From contig MEDJ01000024.1 of the NCBI GenBank assembly GCA_001724025.1, forward strand, positions 88,225 through 152,224: a stretch of 64,000 nt of DNA, read 5' to 3'. Positions 27,139 through 35,847 of the stretch are shown here, piece after piece (the stretch's first letter is position 1; the number at the start of each line of letters is the position of its first letter). This stretch comes from Acidobacteria bacterium SCN 69-37. Lineage in GTDB: Bacteria; Acidobacteriota; Vicinamibacteria; Vicinamibacterales; SCN-69-37. The notes below the pieces were generated by a model. The model was not told the origin of the DNA. It ran no database searches and was given only the letters and a program-made list of their open reading frames with translations. The translations under genes were made by a program, and so were the position numbers.

Positions 27139-28392
27139 TCAGAGGGCGAAGTCGCCGGTCCAGGCCCCGCGATCGATCACGGGCCGGCGCGATCCGTCGC
27201 GGCAGATGGCCGTGACCGACGTGCGGTCGTCCGAAATCATGCAGTCGCGGTGGACCTTGCTGTCGTTACAGCCGGCCGCGCGCAGCTCGTCGCGCGACAT
27301 CGCGGTGCCACCCTCGAGCCTGTCGACGTACGCCCGGCCGAACGCGATGTGGCACGCGGCGTTCTCGTCGAGCAGGATGTTCTGGAAGACGAGGCCCGTG
27401 CTGTAGATGGGCGAGTCGTCGATGCCGACCAGCGCCACCTCGCCGAGCAGGCCTGCGCCCTCGTCGGTGGCGAGCATGGCGCGGAACGCGTCGCCGCCTT
27501 CGCGCGCGGTGAAGCCCGTTACGCGGCCGTCGGCGAACTCCACGCGCAGCCCCTCGACGTTCTGGCCGTTGATCAGGACCGGGCGGGTCATCGAGACCAC
27601 GCCGCGCGTGCGGCGGTGATCGGGTGTCGTGTAGTTCTCGAAGGTCGGCAGGTTCGCGAAGAAGCGGACCTCGCCGTGGTGCATGCCGCCGCCGAAACGC
27701 GCGAGCGGGTGAAGTCCCACCATCAGGTCGGTTGCCGGGCCGGTCACGTGCAGCCACTCGATGCCCGCCGCGTCGAGCAGGGCGCTGCGGCGCGCGATGC
27801 GGGCGCCGCGGGCCCACCAGCGATCGACGCAGTCGTCGTGGTCGAGACCGAGGACCGTGACGAGTGCCGTCTCCAGGCGGGCGCGCGCGTCGGGTACGTC
27901 GCCGAAGATCAGCCGTCCCCAGTCGGCCGTGGCAAACGGGATGATGCACCACGGCGTCGTGTTCCGGCCGAGACCTTCGGTGTAGAAGTGCTCGCGGGCG
28001 GCCGTGCGCGCGGCCTCGAACCGGCTCACGCGATCGGCAGGGCAGCGCGCCAGCGCGAACGGGTCGTCGACGCCTTCGATCCGCAGCGTCGCACCACGCA
28101 CGTCGACCAGGTCGTTCCAGCGATCGGCCCACGTGGCCGGCACATCGGTGAGGCTGGCGTCAGTGGCGTGCGTCACGTGCAGCGCGTCGAGCCGCGGCGA
28201 CCACGTGGTGTAGTCCACGCGCGTCGCACCCTGCCTGTAGGCTTCCTCCGCAATCGCCAGCAGCAGGGGATAGGCCTCGATCCCGTGCTGGATGTGGACG
28301 GGCCTGCCGGCGATGCCCGCGCGTCCGCCCCAGCCGCACTCGACGACGAGCCGGGCGTAGCGGTGCAGGAGTTCGGGGGATGTGAGCGGCAT
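27139..28392 (-). CDS. M29-family aminopeptidase (thermophilic/AmpS-PepS type)
   Basis: 417 residues. The start MPLTSPELLHRYARLVVECG is typical of M29 enzymes, and an SD-like GGAG lies before the ATG at 28392. Conserved blocks include TEGLGRNTTPWCIIPFA, the metal-site region GGGMHHGEVRFFANLPTFENYTTP broken around Glu/His/Asp, and AACHIAFGRAY. It is a two-metal cytosolic aminopeptidase with broad specificity. It is divergent from the ThuA-like gene. Confidence 0.83.
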   Translation of the reverse strand: MPLTSPELLHRYARLVVECGWGGRAGIAGRPVHIQHGIEAYPLLLAIAEEAYRQGATRVDYTTWSPRLDALHVTHATDASLTDVPATWADRWNDLVDVRGATLRIEGVDDPFALARCPADRVSRFEAARTAAREHFYTEGLGRNTTPWCIIPFATADWGRLIFGDVPDARARLETALVTVLGLDHDDCVDRWWARGARIARRSALLDAAGIEWLHVTGPATDLMVGLHPLARFGGGMHHGEVRFFANLPTFENYTTPDHRRTRGVVSMTRPVLINGQNVEGLRVEFADGRVTGFTAREGGDAFRAMLATDEGAGLLGEVALVGIDDSPIYSTGLVFQNILLDENAACHIAFGRAYVDRLEGGTAMSRDELRAAGCNDSKVHRDCMISDDRTSVTAICRDGSRRPVIDRGAWTGDFAL

Positions 28393-28541
28393 GCGGGGTC
28401 TCCGTGGCCGCGCCAGGCGGACGGGCGCGGCAAACGCGTATCGTGACACAGCACCGCGTCGGCCGGACGCGTCCCCGTGACGCGGCGGTACAATCGCACG
28501 GACCGCGCCCCGCGCACACAGGTCAGTCAAGGAGCTCCTAC

Positions 28542-29993
28542 ATGCACGCCCGAGGTTTCGTCGCGCTCTCCGTCATGGCCGCATCGATCGCGACCTTTGC
28601 CGCCCATCATCTGGATGCGGCCGCGCCGCAGCAGCCGGCCCCGCTGCCGATGGCCACCAGTACCGACCTCGGCGGCTTCCTGACCGCCACGCTCGCGTTC
28701 ATCGCAGCCGATGCGGACAAGGACGGTGCCGTGACGCGCGAGGAACTGACGACGGCCGTGACGCGGTGGGTGACGAGCGCCGATGCGGCGAGTGCCGGGG
28801 CGGTGACGCGCGAGCAGCTCGTGCCGGCCCTGAATGCGGCCATGCCGGCCGCCGGCCTGGCCGCGGCGTTCAGCATGGGCGGCGGCGAGCAGCCGCGCAC
28901 GCCGGTGCCGGCCACGGTCGAGCTGATGCGGGCCGCCCTGCCGGCCACGGCCCCCGCGACACCCGCGCGTCCGCGCAAGGTGCTCGTGTTCGCGCGCGCC
29001 GGGGGCTTCGTGCACTCGACGATTCCGCTGGCCGCAGCCACCGTCGAGGCGCTCGGCGAACGCACGGGGGCCTGGTCCACCACCATTTCCTATGACGCGG
29101 CCGACATCACCGCCGCCAACCTCGCGAACTACGATGCCGTGTTCCTCGCGAGCACGACAGGGGCGTTCCTCGACGAGCCGGGCGACGAGGCGACGTCCGC
29201 GGCGCGGCGGCAGGCGCTCGTCGACTTCGTCCGCAGCGGCAAGGGGCTTGCCGGCATTCACGCGGCCACCGACGCGTACCACGTCGACAGCACCCCGCCG
29301 GCGCCCGGCGGCGGCGCGGCCAGCCTGCTCGGCGGCTTCTCGGCCGGGGCCTTGCTGGCGCCCGTCATGCTGACGCAGGGCGATCGCAACGGCGACGCCC
29401 GCCTCGATGCGACCGAGGCCACGGCCCTGGCCGACGCGTGGTTCCGCACGCTCGATGCCGCCGGAACCGGCAGACTCTCGCAGGCAGATTTCGCACTGTT
29501 CGCCCTGCTCATCCCCAAGGGCCCTGCCGCACCCGTGGCGCAGGGGCCGGACACGCAGGTGGGGACCTGGGCCGACTTCAACCGGATGATCGGCGGATAC
29601 TTCAAGTTCCACTGGCTCGATCCGCAGAAGATCACGGTGAAGATCGACGATCCCGCGAGCCCGCTGACGGCGATGTTCAAGGGCCAGGCGTTCGACGTCC
29701 ACGACGAGATCTACACGATGGCCGCCAACTCGTTCTCGCGCGATCAGGTGCGCGTGCTGACGAGTCTGGACTACGACAAGATGAGCCCCGAGGATCGGGC
29801 GCTCGAGGAGCACCCGCGCGTCGACCACGACTTCGGTTTGAGCTGGGTGCGCCGCGAGGGGCAGGGCCGCGTCTTCTATCTGGCGCTGGGCCACAGCGAG
29901 CGCATCTACGCGATGACGCCGATCCTCGAGCACCTGCTGGCCGGCGTGCAGTACGCGCTCGGCGATCTGCAGGCCGACGATACGCCGCGGTAG
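28542..29993 (+). CDS. ThuA-like domain protein with EF-hand insertions
   Basis: 483 residues with a signal peptide (residues 1-~28). An EF-hand loop DADKDGAVTREE at 57-68 is followed by a degenerate second one. The ThuA/trehalose-utilisation domain (glutamine-amidotransferase-like fold) begins near 145 (RKVLVFARAGGFVHST) and includes GKGLAGIHAATDAYH. It is interrupted by two further EF-hand loops, DRNGDARLDATE (281-292) and DAAGTGRLSQAD (305-316). ThuA then resumes at ~345 (GGYFKFHWLDPQK, ending with LSWVRREGQGRVFYLALGH). ThuA proteins are linked to sugar metabolism, but their reaction is unclear. The start at 28542 has AAGGAGC seven bases upstream. Confidence 0.82.
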   Translation: MHARGFVALSVMAASIATFAAHHLDAAAPQQPAPLPMATSTDLGGFLTATLAFIAADADKDGAVTREELTTAVTRWVTSADAASAGAVTREQLVPALNAAMPAAGLAAAFSMGGGEQPRTPVPATVELMRAALPATAPATPARPRKVLVFARAGGFVHSTIPLAAATVEALGERTGAWSTTISYDAADITAANLANYDAVFLASTTGAFLDEPGDEATSAARRQALVDFVRSGKGLAGIHAATDAYHVDSTPPAPGGGAASLLGGFSAGALLAPVMLTQGDRNGDARLDATEATALADAWFRTLDAAGTGRLSQADFALFALLIPKGPAAPVAQGPDTQVGTWADFNRMIGGYFKFHWLDPQKITVKIDDPASPLTAMFKGQAFDVHDEIYTMAANSFSRDQVRVLTSLDYDKMSPEDRALEEHPRVDHDFGLSWVRREGQGRVFYLALGHSERIYAMTPILEHLLAGVQYALGDLQADDTPR

Positions 29994-30009
29994 TCGCTCG
30001 CCCGCCGCC

Positions 30010-30122
30010 CGGATTTTCGGAGCCCCGGGGGCGTCGTTGAGCTCTCCCTGGGGCTGAAGCCCCAGGGCTCCGAAGAGCGCGGCCCCAGGGCTCCGAAGAG
30101 CCGCCCCAAGGCTCCGAAGAGC
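30010..30122. repeat. Palindromic repeat block after the ThuA-like gene
   Basis: A perfect 22-base palindrome (30046-30067, CCCTGGGGCTGAAGCCCCAGGG) is followed by three tandem GGCTCCGAAGA units spaced by C-rich bases. This is the same family as the block at 25676. The remaining bases up to 30225 are GC-rich with no gene seen. Confidence 0.8.
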
Positions 30123-30225
30123 GTGAGACCCACCGCCGCCGCCGGGCCGCCTGCCGCCGGCCGCTGGGCCGCCGCGCTCAAGCGACCACGCCCGGCCGCC
30201 GATTCCCCGTTCAGGGGTCGGCCGG

Positions 30226-31416
30226 ATGCATCGTCTCGAGGCGCGTGTCACAGTTCTGCTCGTCGTTGCTCAGATCGCGCTGGGGACGTGTCTCTCTGCC
30301 GGCGGGCAGGTGCCGGTCGAGGCCGCCCGTCCCGTGGTCTCACACCCGGCGGAACTTGCCTCCATCTCGACAGCGGCATCGAACGAATCGGCCCGGGGTG
30401 ACGTGCGCGGGACGACCGTCGATGCGTCCGGCGGCGTGCTGCCGGGCGTGACGGTGACCGTGGCCACGCGCGACGGCCGCGATCTGGGCTCAGTCGTGAC
30501 AGGCGTCGACGGCGCCTTTGTCGTGAGCGAACTGCCGATCGGTCCGGCCGTGCTCAGCTTCCATCTCAGTGGTTTCGCCGACGCGCGCGTGGACGTGGAC
30601 GTGCGCGACGCCCGGGACGATGCCGCATCCCGCCAAGGCGTCATCCGACAGCGCCTGGATCTGCCGGCCATGGCCGAGCGCGTGACGGTGCGCGCCGATC
30701 CGCTGCCGCCACCCCCGCCGCCTCGACCGGTGGCCGCGCCGGTCCCCGAACACGATCAGGCATCGGTGTGCAGCCCTGCCCGCGCCGAGGCGACGGTCCA
30801 GACGTTCGGCACGATTCGATCGCGGCGCGACGACGAAACGAAGGTGCTGTTTGCGGCGGGCGAGGCGCTGCTCGTCGAAGGCGGGACGACGACGGGACTG
30901 GCTGTCGGCCAGAACTATGTCGTACGACGACAGTATCCGACGGCGCTGCGTGCCGGACGCCAGGTCGTGGTGATGGGCGAGCACTCGGCCGGGCTGCTGC
31001 AGATCGTCGAGGTCGAGCCCGACGTGGCGACGGCGGTGGTCGTCTATGCCTGCGACGAAATCATGCGGGGCGACTATCTCGCGCCGTTTGCGCCGGAGGT
31101 CGCCCGCGCGCCCGAGCCGGCCGGCACGCCGGTCTTCGAGCAGGCGGCTCGTCTCCTGTTCGCCGATGCCGGGCAGCCGATCGGCGTCCCTGGCCGCATG
31201 GTCATCGTCGATCGAGGGGCGCGTCAGGATGCCCGCGTCGGGCAGCGCCTGACGATCTTCCGGCGGTCGCGCTTTGGCGACAGGCGGCCGATCGTGGTGG
31301 GCGACGCGGTGGTCGTGGCCGTGCGCGACGCGTCGTCGACCGTCCGGATCGAGCGGGCCACCGATGCGATCTTCCTAGGTGAGCAGGGGGATTGGGCGGC
31401 CCCGCAGGCGCGTTAA
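30226..31416 (+). CDS. Exported protein with carboxypeptidase-regulatory-like domain; rest unrecognised
   Basis: 396 residues. An N-terminal hydrophobic segment looks like a signal peptide. Residues ~58-130 form a carboxypeptidase-regulatory-like (CnaB-type) beta-sandwich: DVRGTTVDASGGVLPGVTVTV, then VTGVDGAFVVSELPIGP. A proline stretch (PLPPPPPPRP) links it to a C-terminal ~200 residues that I do not recognise. That part contains two similar beta-rich modules, LAVGQNYVVRRQY and ARVGQRLTIFRRS, each with a VGQ-hydrophobic-RR pattern suggestive of an internal duplication. Function is unknown; an envelope or surface role is inferred. Confidence 0.68.
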   Translation: MHRLEARVTVLLVVAQIALGTCLSAGGQVPVEAARPVVSHPAELASISTAASNESARGDVRGTTVDASGGVLPGVTVTVATRDGRDLGSVVTGVDGAFVVSELPIGPAVLSFHLSGFADARVDVDVRDARDDAASRQGVIRQRLDLPAMAERVTVRADPLPPPPPPRPVAAPVPEHDQASVCSPARAEATVQTFGTIRSRRDDETKVLFAAGEALLVEGGTTTGLAVGQNYVVRRQYPTALRAGRQVVVMGEHSAGLLQIVEVEPDVATAVVVYACDEIMRGDYLAPFAPEVARAPEPAGTPVFEQAARLLFADAGQPIGVPGRMVIVDRGARQDARVGQRLTIFRRSRFGDRRPIVVGDAVVVAVRDASSTVRIERATDAIFLGEQGDWAAPQAR

Positions 31417-31448
31417 CCGACCTGTTGAACGGCATCGGGCCGAGTATG

Positions 31449-31457
31449 TGTTACACT
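31449..31457 (+). promoter_or_regulatory. Extended -10 promoter element of the cytochrome oxidase operon
   Basis: TGTTACACT matches an extended -10 (TG-N-TACACT). No well-spaced -35 is evident; TTGAAC at 31425 is 21 bases away. A short inverted repeat, GTCGAT (31514-31519) and ATCGAC (31532-31537), lies in the leader. The first gene starts at 31580. Confidence 0.4.
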
Positions 31458-31579
31458 CTCACCGCATCCGCGCGAACCGTCACGTGTCACGGTCGTAGTC
31501 CGGGCCCTTCCACGTCGATTTCCTGAAGAATATCGACGATCGGGCGCCCCGGCCTGACGGATGCAGGGAATGGGTCTTC

Positions 31580-32233
31580 ATGCGCGTGGCTTCCCAGTAC
31601 CTACGCGCCGCTGTGGTATGTCTGGCGGCGCTCCCCCTGACGACAGCTTGCGGCAGCGGTATCGTTGCGAGCCGTGAGGCCGCCTCGGGTGCCGAGCTGT
31701 ATCAGTCCTGCGAGAGCTGTCACGGTCCGGCCGGCGGCGGCGACCTCGTCCAGCACGCTCCGGCCATTGCCGGGCTGCCGGCGTGGTACGTGGCCAGCCA
31801 GCTCGAGCGGTTCCAGACCGGCCTCCGCGGCAAGCACCCCGACGATGTCGAGGGGCTGCGGATGCGGCCGATGTCGCTCCAGGTCAACAGTCAGACCCAG
31901 CGGGAGACGGTGGCCGCGTATGTGGCGAGCCTGCCGTCGGCCGCCAACGCCCCCAGGCTCAAGGACGTCGACCTCACGCGTGGCGAAGAGACGTTCGCGA
32001 TGTGCGTGGCCTGCCACGGCATGAAGGGCGAGGGCACCGAGGCGTTGAACGCGCCGCCGCTCGCCGGGCTCGACGACTGGTACGTGGCCCTGCAATTGCG
32101 CAAGTTCCGATCGGGGATCCGCGGGTCGGTCCCCGGCGATGGGATCGGGCCGACGATGGCGGCGATGTCGATGGCGGTGCCGCCAGAGGTCATCGAAGAC
32201 GTCGCGGCATACGTCCACACGCTGCCGCGATGA
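31580..32233 (+). CDS. Dihaem cytochrome c (c4/c553-like) of the oxidase operon
   Basis: 217 residues. The signal peptide ends near LPLTTACGSG, a possible lipobox. Two class I cytochrome c domains follow, with haem sites CESCH and CVACH; each has a distal Met candidate (RMRPMSL and AAMSM). The halves are clearly repeated (GLPAWYVASQLERFQTGLRG versus GLDDWYVALQLRKFRSGIRG). It probably delivers electrons to the CuA site of the oxidase encoded downstream. Its TGA overlaps the next ATG. Confidence 0.88.
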   Translation: MRVASQYLRAAVVCLAALPLTTACGSGIVASREAASGAELYQSCESCHGPAGGGDLVQHAPAIAGLPAWYVASQLERFQTGLRGKHPDDVEGLRMRPMSLQVNSQTQRETVAAYVASLPSAANAPRLKDVDLTRGEETFAMCVACHGMKGEGTEALNAPPLAGLDDWYVALQLRKFRSGIRGSVPGDGIGPTMAAMSMAVPPEVIEDVAAYVHTLPR

Positions 32234-32364
32234 GCGCCCCGTTCGACGGATATCCCATGGCACACACCGAATCGGATCCCGAGGTCATTGGTCGCAAGTT
32301 TCTCCTGATGACGGTTGCCGCCGTGCTCGCATTCGCCGCGGCGGCGTATCTCATCGTGTCCTGA
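32230..32364 (+). CDS. 44-residue single-span membrane peptide of the oxidase operon
   Basis: A very small gene starting at the ATG that overlaps the cytochrome c stop (ATGA). The N-terminal ~22 residues are hydrophilic (HTESDPEVIGRKF), followed by one transmembrane helix (LLMTVAAVLAFAAAAYLIV). Tight coupling and size suggest an accessory subunit such as those of bacterial caa3 or cbb3 oxidases, but it matches no family I know. It ends 12 bases before the subunit II gene. Confidence 0.65.
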   Translation: MSAPFDGYPMAHTESDPEVIGRKFLLMTVAAVLAFAAAAYLIVS

Positions 32365-32376
32365 GGAAGTTTCGTC

Positions 32377-33135
32377 ATGCCGTCTTGGTTCATGCCGCAG
32401 GCGTCGACATCGGCCGTGGAGATCGACAACCTGATCCTGATGATCACGGTCATCGTCGGCGTCTGGTTCGTTGCCGCCGAGCTGGTGTTTTTCTGGCTGA
32501 TCTGGAAGTTCCGTGCGCGGGACGGCGTGCGTGCCCAGTACGTGGCGGGCGAGGCGAAGTCGGAGAAGAAGTGGGTGTCGTACCCGCACTACGCCGTGCT
32601 GGTGTTCGACATCCTGATTCTCATCTTCGCCCTGCGCGTGTGGAACAACATCAAGATCTCGGCGCCACCCGGCGAGGAGCGCGTGCGCATCATCGCGCAG
32701 CAGTGGGCCTGGACGTTCCAGCACGCCGGGCCGGACAACATCCTGGACACCGCTGACGACATCCGGACGGTCGAGGACATGTACGTGCAGGTGAACCGCA
32801 CGTACCACTTCGAACTGCACTCCAAGGACGTCGTGCACAGTTTCTCGGTACCGGCCTTCCGGCTCAAGCAGGACGCGGTGCCTGGCCGCGCGATCAATGG
32901 GTGGTTCACCGCGACACAGACAGGGACGTTCGACGTGCAGTGCGCCGAGATCTGCGGGATCGGCCATGGCCTGATGCCCGCGCACCTCCACGTGCGCACC
33001 GCGGCCGAACACCAGGCCTGGATGGCCGAGGTGGCGGGCACGGGCGCCGCGCCGGCCGAGGCCGCGGACATGGGGACGGGTGAGGTGCTCGCGCACGCGG
33101 ACACGGCCCGGGTTCAGATGGGAGCAATGCAATGA
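32377..33135 (+). CDS. coxB: Cytochrome c oxidase subunit II
   Basis: 252 residues with two N-terminal transmembrane helices and a periplasmic cupredoxin domain. The binuclear CuA site is complete: CAEICGIGHGLM near residues 189-200 supplies two Cys, Glu, His and Met, with an upstream His in KDVVHSFSVP. The aromatic QQWAWTFQ used for electron entry is present. There is no fused cytochrome c domain, so the separate dihaem cytochrome is the likely donor. The stop overlaps the coxA start by 4 bases. Confidence 0.93.
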   Translation: MPSWFMPQASTSAVEIDNLILMITVIVGVWFVAAELVFFWLIWKFRARDGVRAQYVAGEAKSEKKWVSYPHYAVLVFDILILIFALRVWNNIKISAPPGEERVRIIAQQWAWTFQHAGPDNILDTADDIRTVEDMYVQVNRTYHFELHSKDVVHSFSVPAFRLKQDAVPGRAINGWFTATQTGTFDVQCAEICGIGHGLMPAHLHVRTAAEHQAWMAEVAGTGAAPAEAADMGTGEVLAHADTARVQMGAMQ

Positions 33136-34883
33136 GCGCGCACGCCATAGCGCACGAGGCCCACGGGCATCACGAACACGCCGATCCGGGGTTCTTCCGG
33201 AAGTACCTGTGGTCGACCGACCACAAGGTGATCGGGATGCAGTACCTGTTCACCGGCATGTTCATGGCGATCATCGGCGGGTTCACCGTCTATGTGTTCC
33301 GCATGCAACTGGCCTTCCCCGGCGAGTCGGTGCCGGGCTACGGCTACGTGAACGCCACGGCCTACAACTCGCTGATCACGATGCACGGCAGCATCATGGT
33401 CTTCTGGGTCGCGATGCCGGTGCTCATCGCCTCGTTCGGGAACTTCCTGATTCCGCTCATGCTCGGATGCGACGACATGGCGTTCCCGAAATTGAACCGC
33501 CTGTCGTACCAGATTTTCCTGCTCAGCGCGCTCGTGGTGCTCTCGACGTTCTTCGTGCCGGGCGGCGCGTTCGGCGGCGCGTGGACGTCCTATCCGCCGC
33601 TGTCGGCCTCGGCCGCCTACAACGCGACGCCCTGGGGCGCGCCGATGTGGCTGATTGCCGTCATCCTGGAGTTCGTCGCGTTCCTGCTCGGCGGCATCAA
33701 CTTCGTGACCACGGCGATGAACTCGCGGGCGCCGGGCATGAAGATGTTCGACGTCCCGATCGTCGTCTGGATGATCGTGCTGGCGAGCCTGGTGTTCATG
33801 GGATCGGTGGGGCCGCTCGTCGCCGGCGCCATCATGCTGCTGTTCGATCAGTTGATCGGCACCGGATTCTTCAACCCGAACACGGGCGGTGACCCGATCC
33901 TCTGGCAGCATCTGTTCTGGTTCTTCGGCCACCCCGAGGTGTACGTCGTGCTCCTGCCGGCCGTGGGGATCGTGGCCGAGGTGATGACGGTCTTCTCGCG
34001 CAAGAAGCTGTTCGCGTACCGCACGGTGGTCTACACCGCGCTGGCGACCAGCGTCATCAGCTTCTTCGTGTGGGCGCATCACCAGTTCATCGCCGGCATC
34101 GACCCGCGCATGGCCGGGATCTTCACGGTCACCACGCTGATCATCTCGGTCCCGATCGCCGAGATGATGTTCGTCTACATCGCCACGATGTATGGCGGCT
34201 CGATCCGGCTGGCGACGCCGATGCTCTGGGCGCTGGCGTTCATCGCGGAGTTCCTGATCGGCGGCGTGACCGGCATCTTCCTCGGCGCGTCGGGCGCCGA
34301 CGTGTACTTCCACGACACGTATTTCGTCCTCGCGCACTTCCATTACACGTTCTTCCCGATCGCGTTCATCGGCACGTTCGCCGGGCTGACCTACTGGTTC
34401 CCGAAGATGTTCGGCCGGCACATGAACGAGACCCTGGGCAAGATCCACTTCTGGGGAACGGTGGTGGCGTTCAACGCCATCTTCATCCCGCTGTTCCTCG
34501 CGGGGGCTGGCGGCGATCACCGCCGGATCTTCGACTACTCGGCGTTCCCGGAACTGGCGAGCCTGCAGCCGCTCCGCCAGATCGCCACGATCGCCCTGCT
34601 CGTGCTGATCGCGTTCCAGCCGGTGTTCCTGTTCAACTTCTTCTACAGCATGTTCCGGGGCAAGCGCGCCACGGCCAACCCGTGGCACGCGAACACGCTG
34701 GAATGGGCCGCGCCGTCGCCGCCGCCGCACGGGAACTTCCCGGAGATGCCGGTCGTCTACCGCGGGCCCTACGAGTACAGCGTCGAGGGGCGCGAGGACG
34801 ACTACTGGCCGCAGCACGTGCCGCCGGACGACGTGACGGTCGACGGGCCGGTCGAGGCCCCGGTCGCCGCCGGCGGACACTGA
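33132..34883 (+). CDS. coxA: Cytochrome c oxidase subunit I, haem-copper, K-pathway lysine missing
   Basis: 583 residues and twelve transmembrane helices. Visible ligands are His85 (TMHGS, low-spin haem), the CuB/His-Tyr pair in GHPEVY (His267, Glu269, Tyr271), WAHHQF (His316/317), and AHFHYTF (His402, His404). The D-pathway residues are kept: Asn104 (SFGNF), Asp115 (DDMAF) and Asn122. From remembered alignment to the Paracoccus/Rhodobacter enzymes, the K-pathway VPTGIK motif reads VPIAEM here (340-345), so Thr becomes Ile342 and Lys becomes Met345, with Glu344 next to it. It is an oxygen reductase by its cross-linked Tyr, but proton delivery may differ. The long His/Pro-rich C-terminal tail is soluble. 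Confidence 0.92.
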   Translation: MSAHAIAHEAHGHHEHADPGFFRKYLWSTDHKVIGMQYLFTGMFMAIIGGFTVYVFRMQLAFPGESVPGYGYVNATAYNSLITMHGSIMVFWVAMPVLIASFGNFLIPLMLGCDDMAFPKLNRLSYQIFLLSALVVLSTFFVPGGAFGGAWTSYPPLSASAAYNATPWGAPMWLIAVILEFVAFLLGGINFVTTAMNSRAPGMKMFDVPIVVWMIVLASLVFMGSVGPLVAGAIMLLFDQLIGTGFFNPNTGGDPILWQHLFWFFGHPEVYVVLLPAVGIVAEVMTVFSRKKLFAYRTVVYTALATSVISFFVWAHHQFIAGIDPRMAGIFTVTTLIISVPIAEMMFVYIATMYGGSIRLATPMLWALAFIAEFLIGGVTGIFLGASGADVYFHDTYFVLAHFHYTFFPIAFIGTFAGLTYWFPKMFGRHMNETLGKIHFWGTVVAFNAIFIPLFLAGAGGDHRRIFDYSAFPELASLQPLRQIATIALLVLIAFQPVFLFNFFYSMFRGKRATANPWHANTLEWAAPSPPPHGNFPEMPVVYRGPYEYSVEGREDDYWPQHVPPDDVTVDGPVEAPVAAGGH

Positions 34884-34898
34884 GTCGAGGAGTCGAAC

Positions 34899-35477
34899 GT
34901 GAGCAGTTCCAAACCGATCGCCACGACACGCAGCGTGATGAATCTGCCCACGGGCCGGCTGGCTCTGTGGTGGGTCATCGCCTCGGAGATCGTCATCTTT
35001 GGCGGCTTGCTGGGGTCGTACATCATGTTCCGGCTCAGCCACGACGCGTGGGCCGAACAGGCGGCAATTACCAGTACCCTGGCAGGGGCCACCAACACCT
35101 TCATCCTGTTGACCTCCAGCCTGTCAGCGGTCCTCGCGCACCAGGCGGCCGAGCGTGGCGATGGACCCCGCGCGGCGAAGATGCTGCGCCTGACGGTGCT
35201 CGGCGGCCTGGGCTTCCTCATCGTGAAGTCGATCGAGTGGACCGGCGAGATCCAGCACGGCTACACGATCACGTCGAACCTGTTCTGGTCGTTCTATTAC
35301 ACGGCCGCCGGCCTGCACGGCCTGCACGTGATTGCCGGCATGATCTGCATGCTGATCGTCGCGCGCGCCGCCGCCCGGAACCAGGAACTGCAGCGCGTCG
35401 AGATCGTCGGCCTCTACTGGCACTTCGTCGACGTCGTCTGGATTTTCCTGTTCCCGCTGCTCTACATCGCGAAGTAA
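34899..35477 (+). CDS. coxC: Cytochrome c oxidase subunit III (first copy)
   Basis: 192 residues and five transmembrane helices: the short CoxC/CyoC form. Motifs are WWVIASEIVIFGGLLGSYIMF in the first helix (Glu conserved), GLHGLHVIAGM and a C-terminal GLYWHFVDVVWIFLFPLLY. The GTG start at 34899 is preceded by GAGGAG. It stabilises subunit I and borders the D-pathway entrance. A second subunit III paralogue follows after the subunit IV gene. Confidence 0.9.
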   Translation: MSSSKPIATTRSVMNLPTGRLALWWVIASEIVIFGGLLGSYIMFRLSHDAWAEQAAITSTLAGATNTFILLTSSLSAVLAHQAAERGDGPRAAKMLRLTVLGGLGFLIVKSIEWTGEIQHGYTITSNLFWSFYYTAAGLHGLHVIAGMICMLIVARAAARNQELQRVEIVGLYWHFVDVVWIFLFPLLYIAK

Positions 35478-35480
35478 CCC

Positions 35481-35843
35481 ATGGCTGAACACGCACACGC
35501 TCACGCGCACGGGGCCGGTCACGGCGATGCGTTCTACGTCCGGATCTGGGCGATCCTCCTGGTGCTGCTGTTCGTCAGCGTCATCGGCCCGGAGTTCGGG
35601 ATCCGCGTCGTCACGCTCATCACCGCCTTCGGCGTTGCCATCGTCAAGGCGTACATGGTCGGGCGCCACTTCATGCACCTCGGCATCGAACGGAAGTGGG
35701 TCGTCTGGATTCTGGCCATGATGATGGCGTTCGTCGTGCTGATGTTCGCCGGCATCGCGCCGGACGTGCAGCTGCACAACGGGCAGAACTGGATCAAGCT
35801 CTACGAGGAGCCCGCGCCCGGATCCGGGGCGCACGGGCACTGA
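35481..35843 (+). CDS. Cytochrome c oxidase subunit IV (prokaryotic)
   Basis: 120 residues with a His-rich N-terminus (HAHAHAHGAGHG) and three hydrophobic helices. The central VGRHFMHLGIERKW is typical of the prokaryotic COX4/CyoD-like family. It lies three bases after the first subunit III gene and four bases before the second, so it is part of the complex. Confidence 0.85.
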   Translation: MAEHAHAHAHGAGHGDAFYVRIWAILLVLLFVSVIGPEFGIRVVTLITAFGVAIVKAYMVGRHFMHLGIERKWVVWILAMMMAFVVLMFAGIAPDVQLHNGQNWIKLYEEPAPGSGAHGH

Positions 35844-35847
35844 CATC

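Noticed and set aside
33114-35042. A 642-codon minus-strand frame opposite the oxidase genes
   Set aside because: It is extremely rich in His, Arg, Asp and Glu, a shadow of the membrane-protein codons of coxA.
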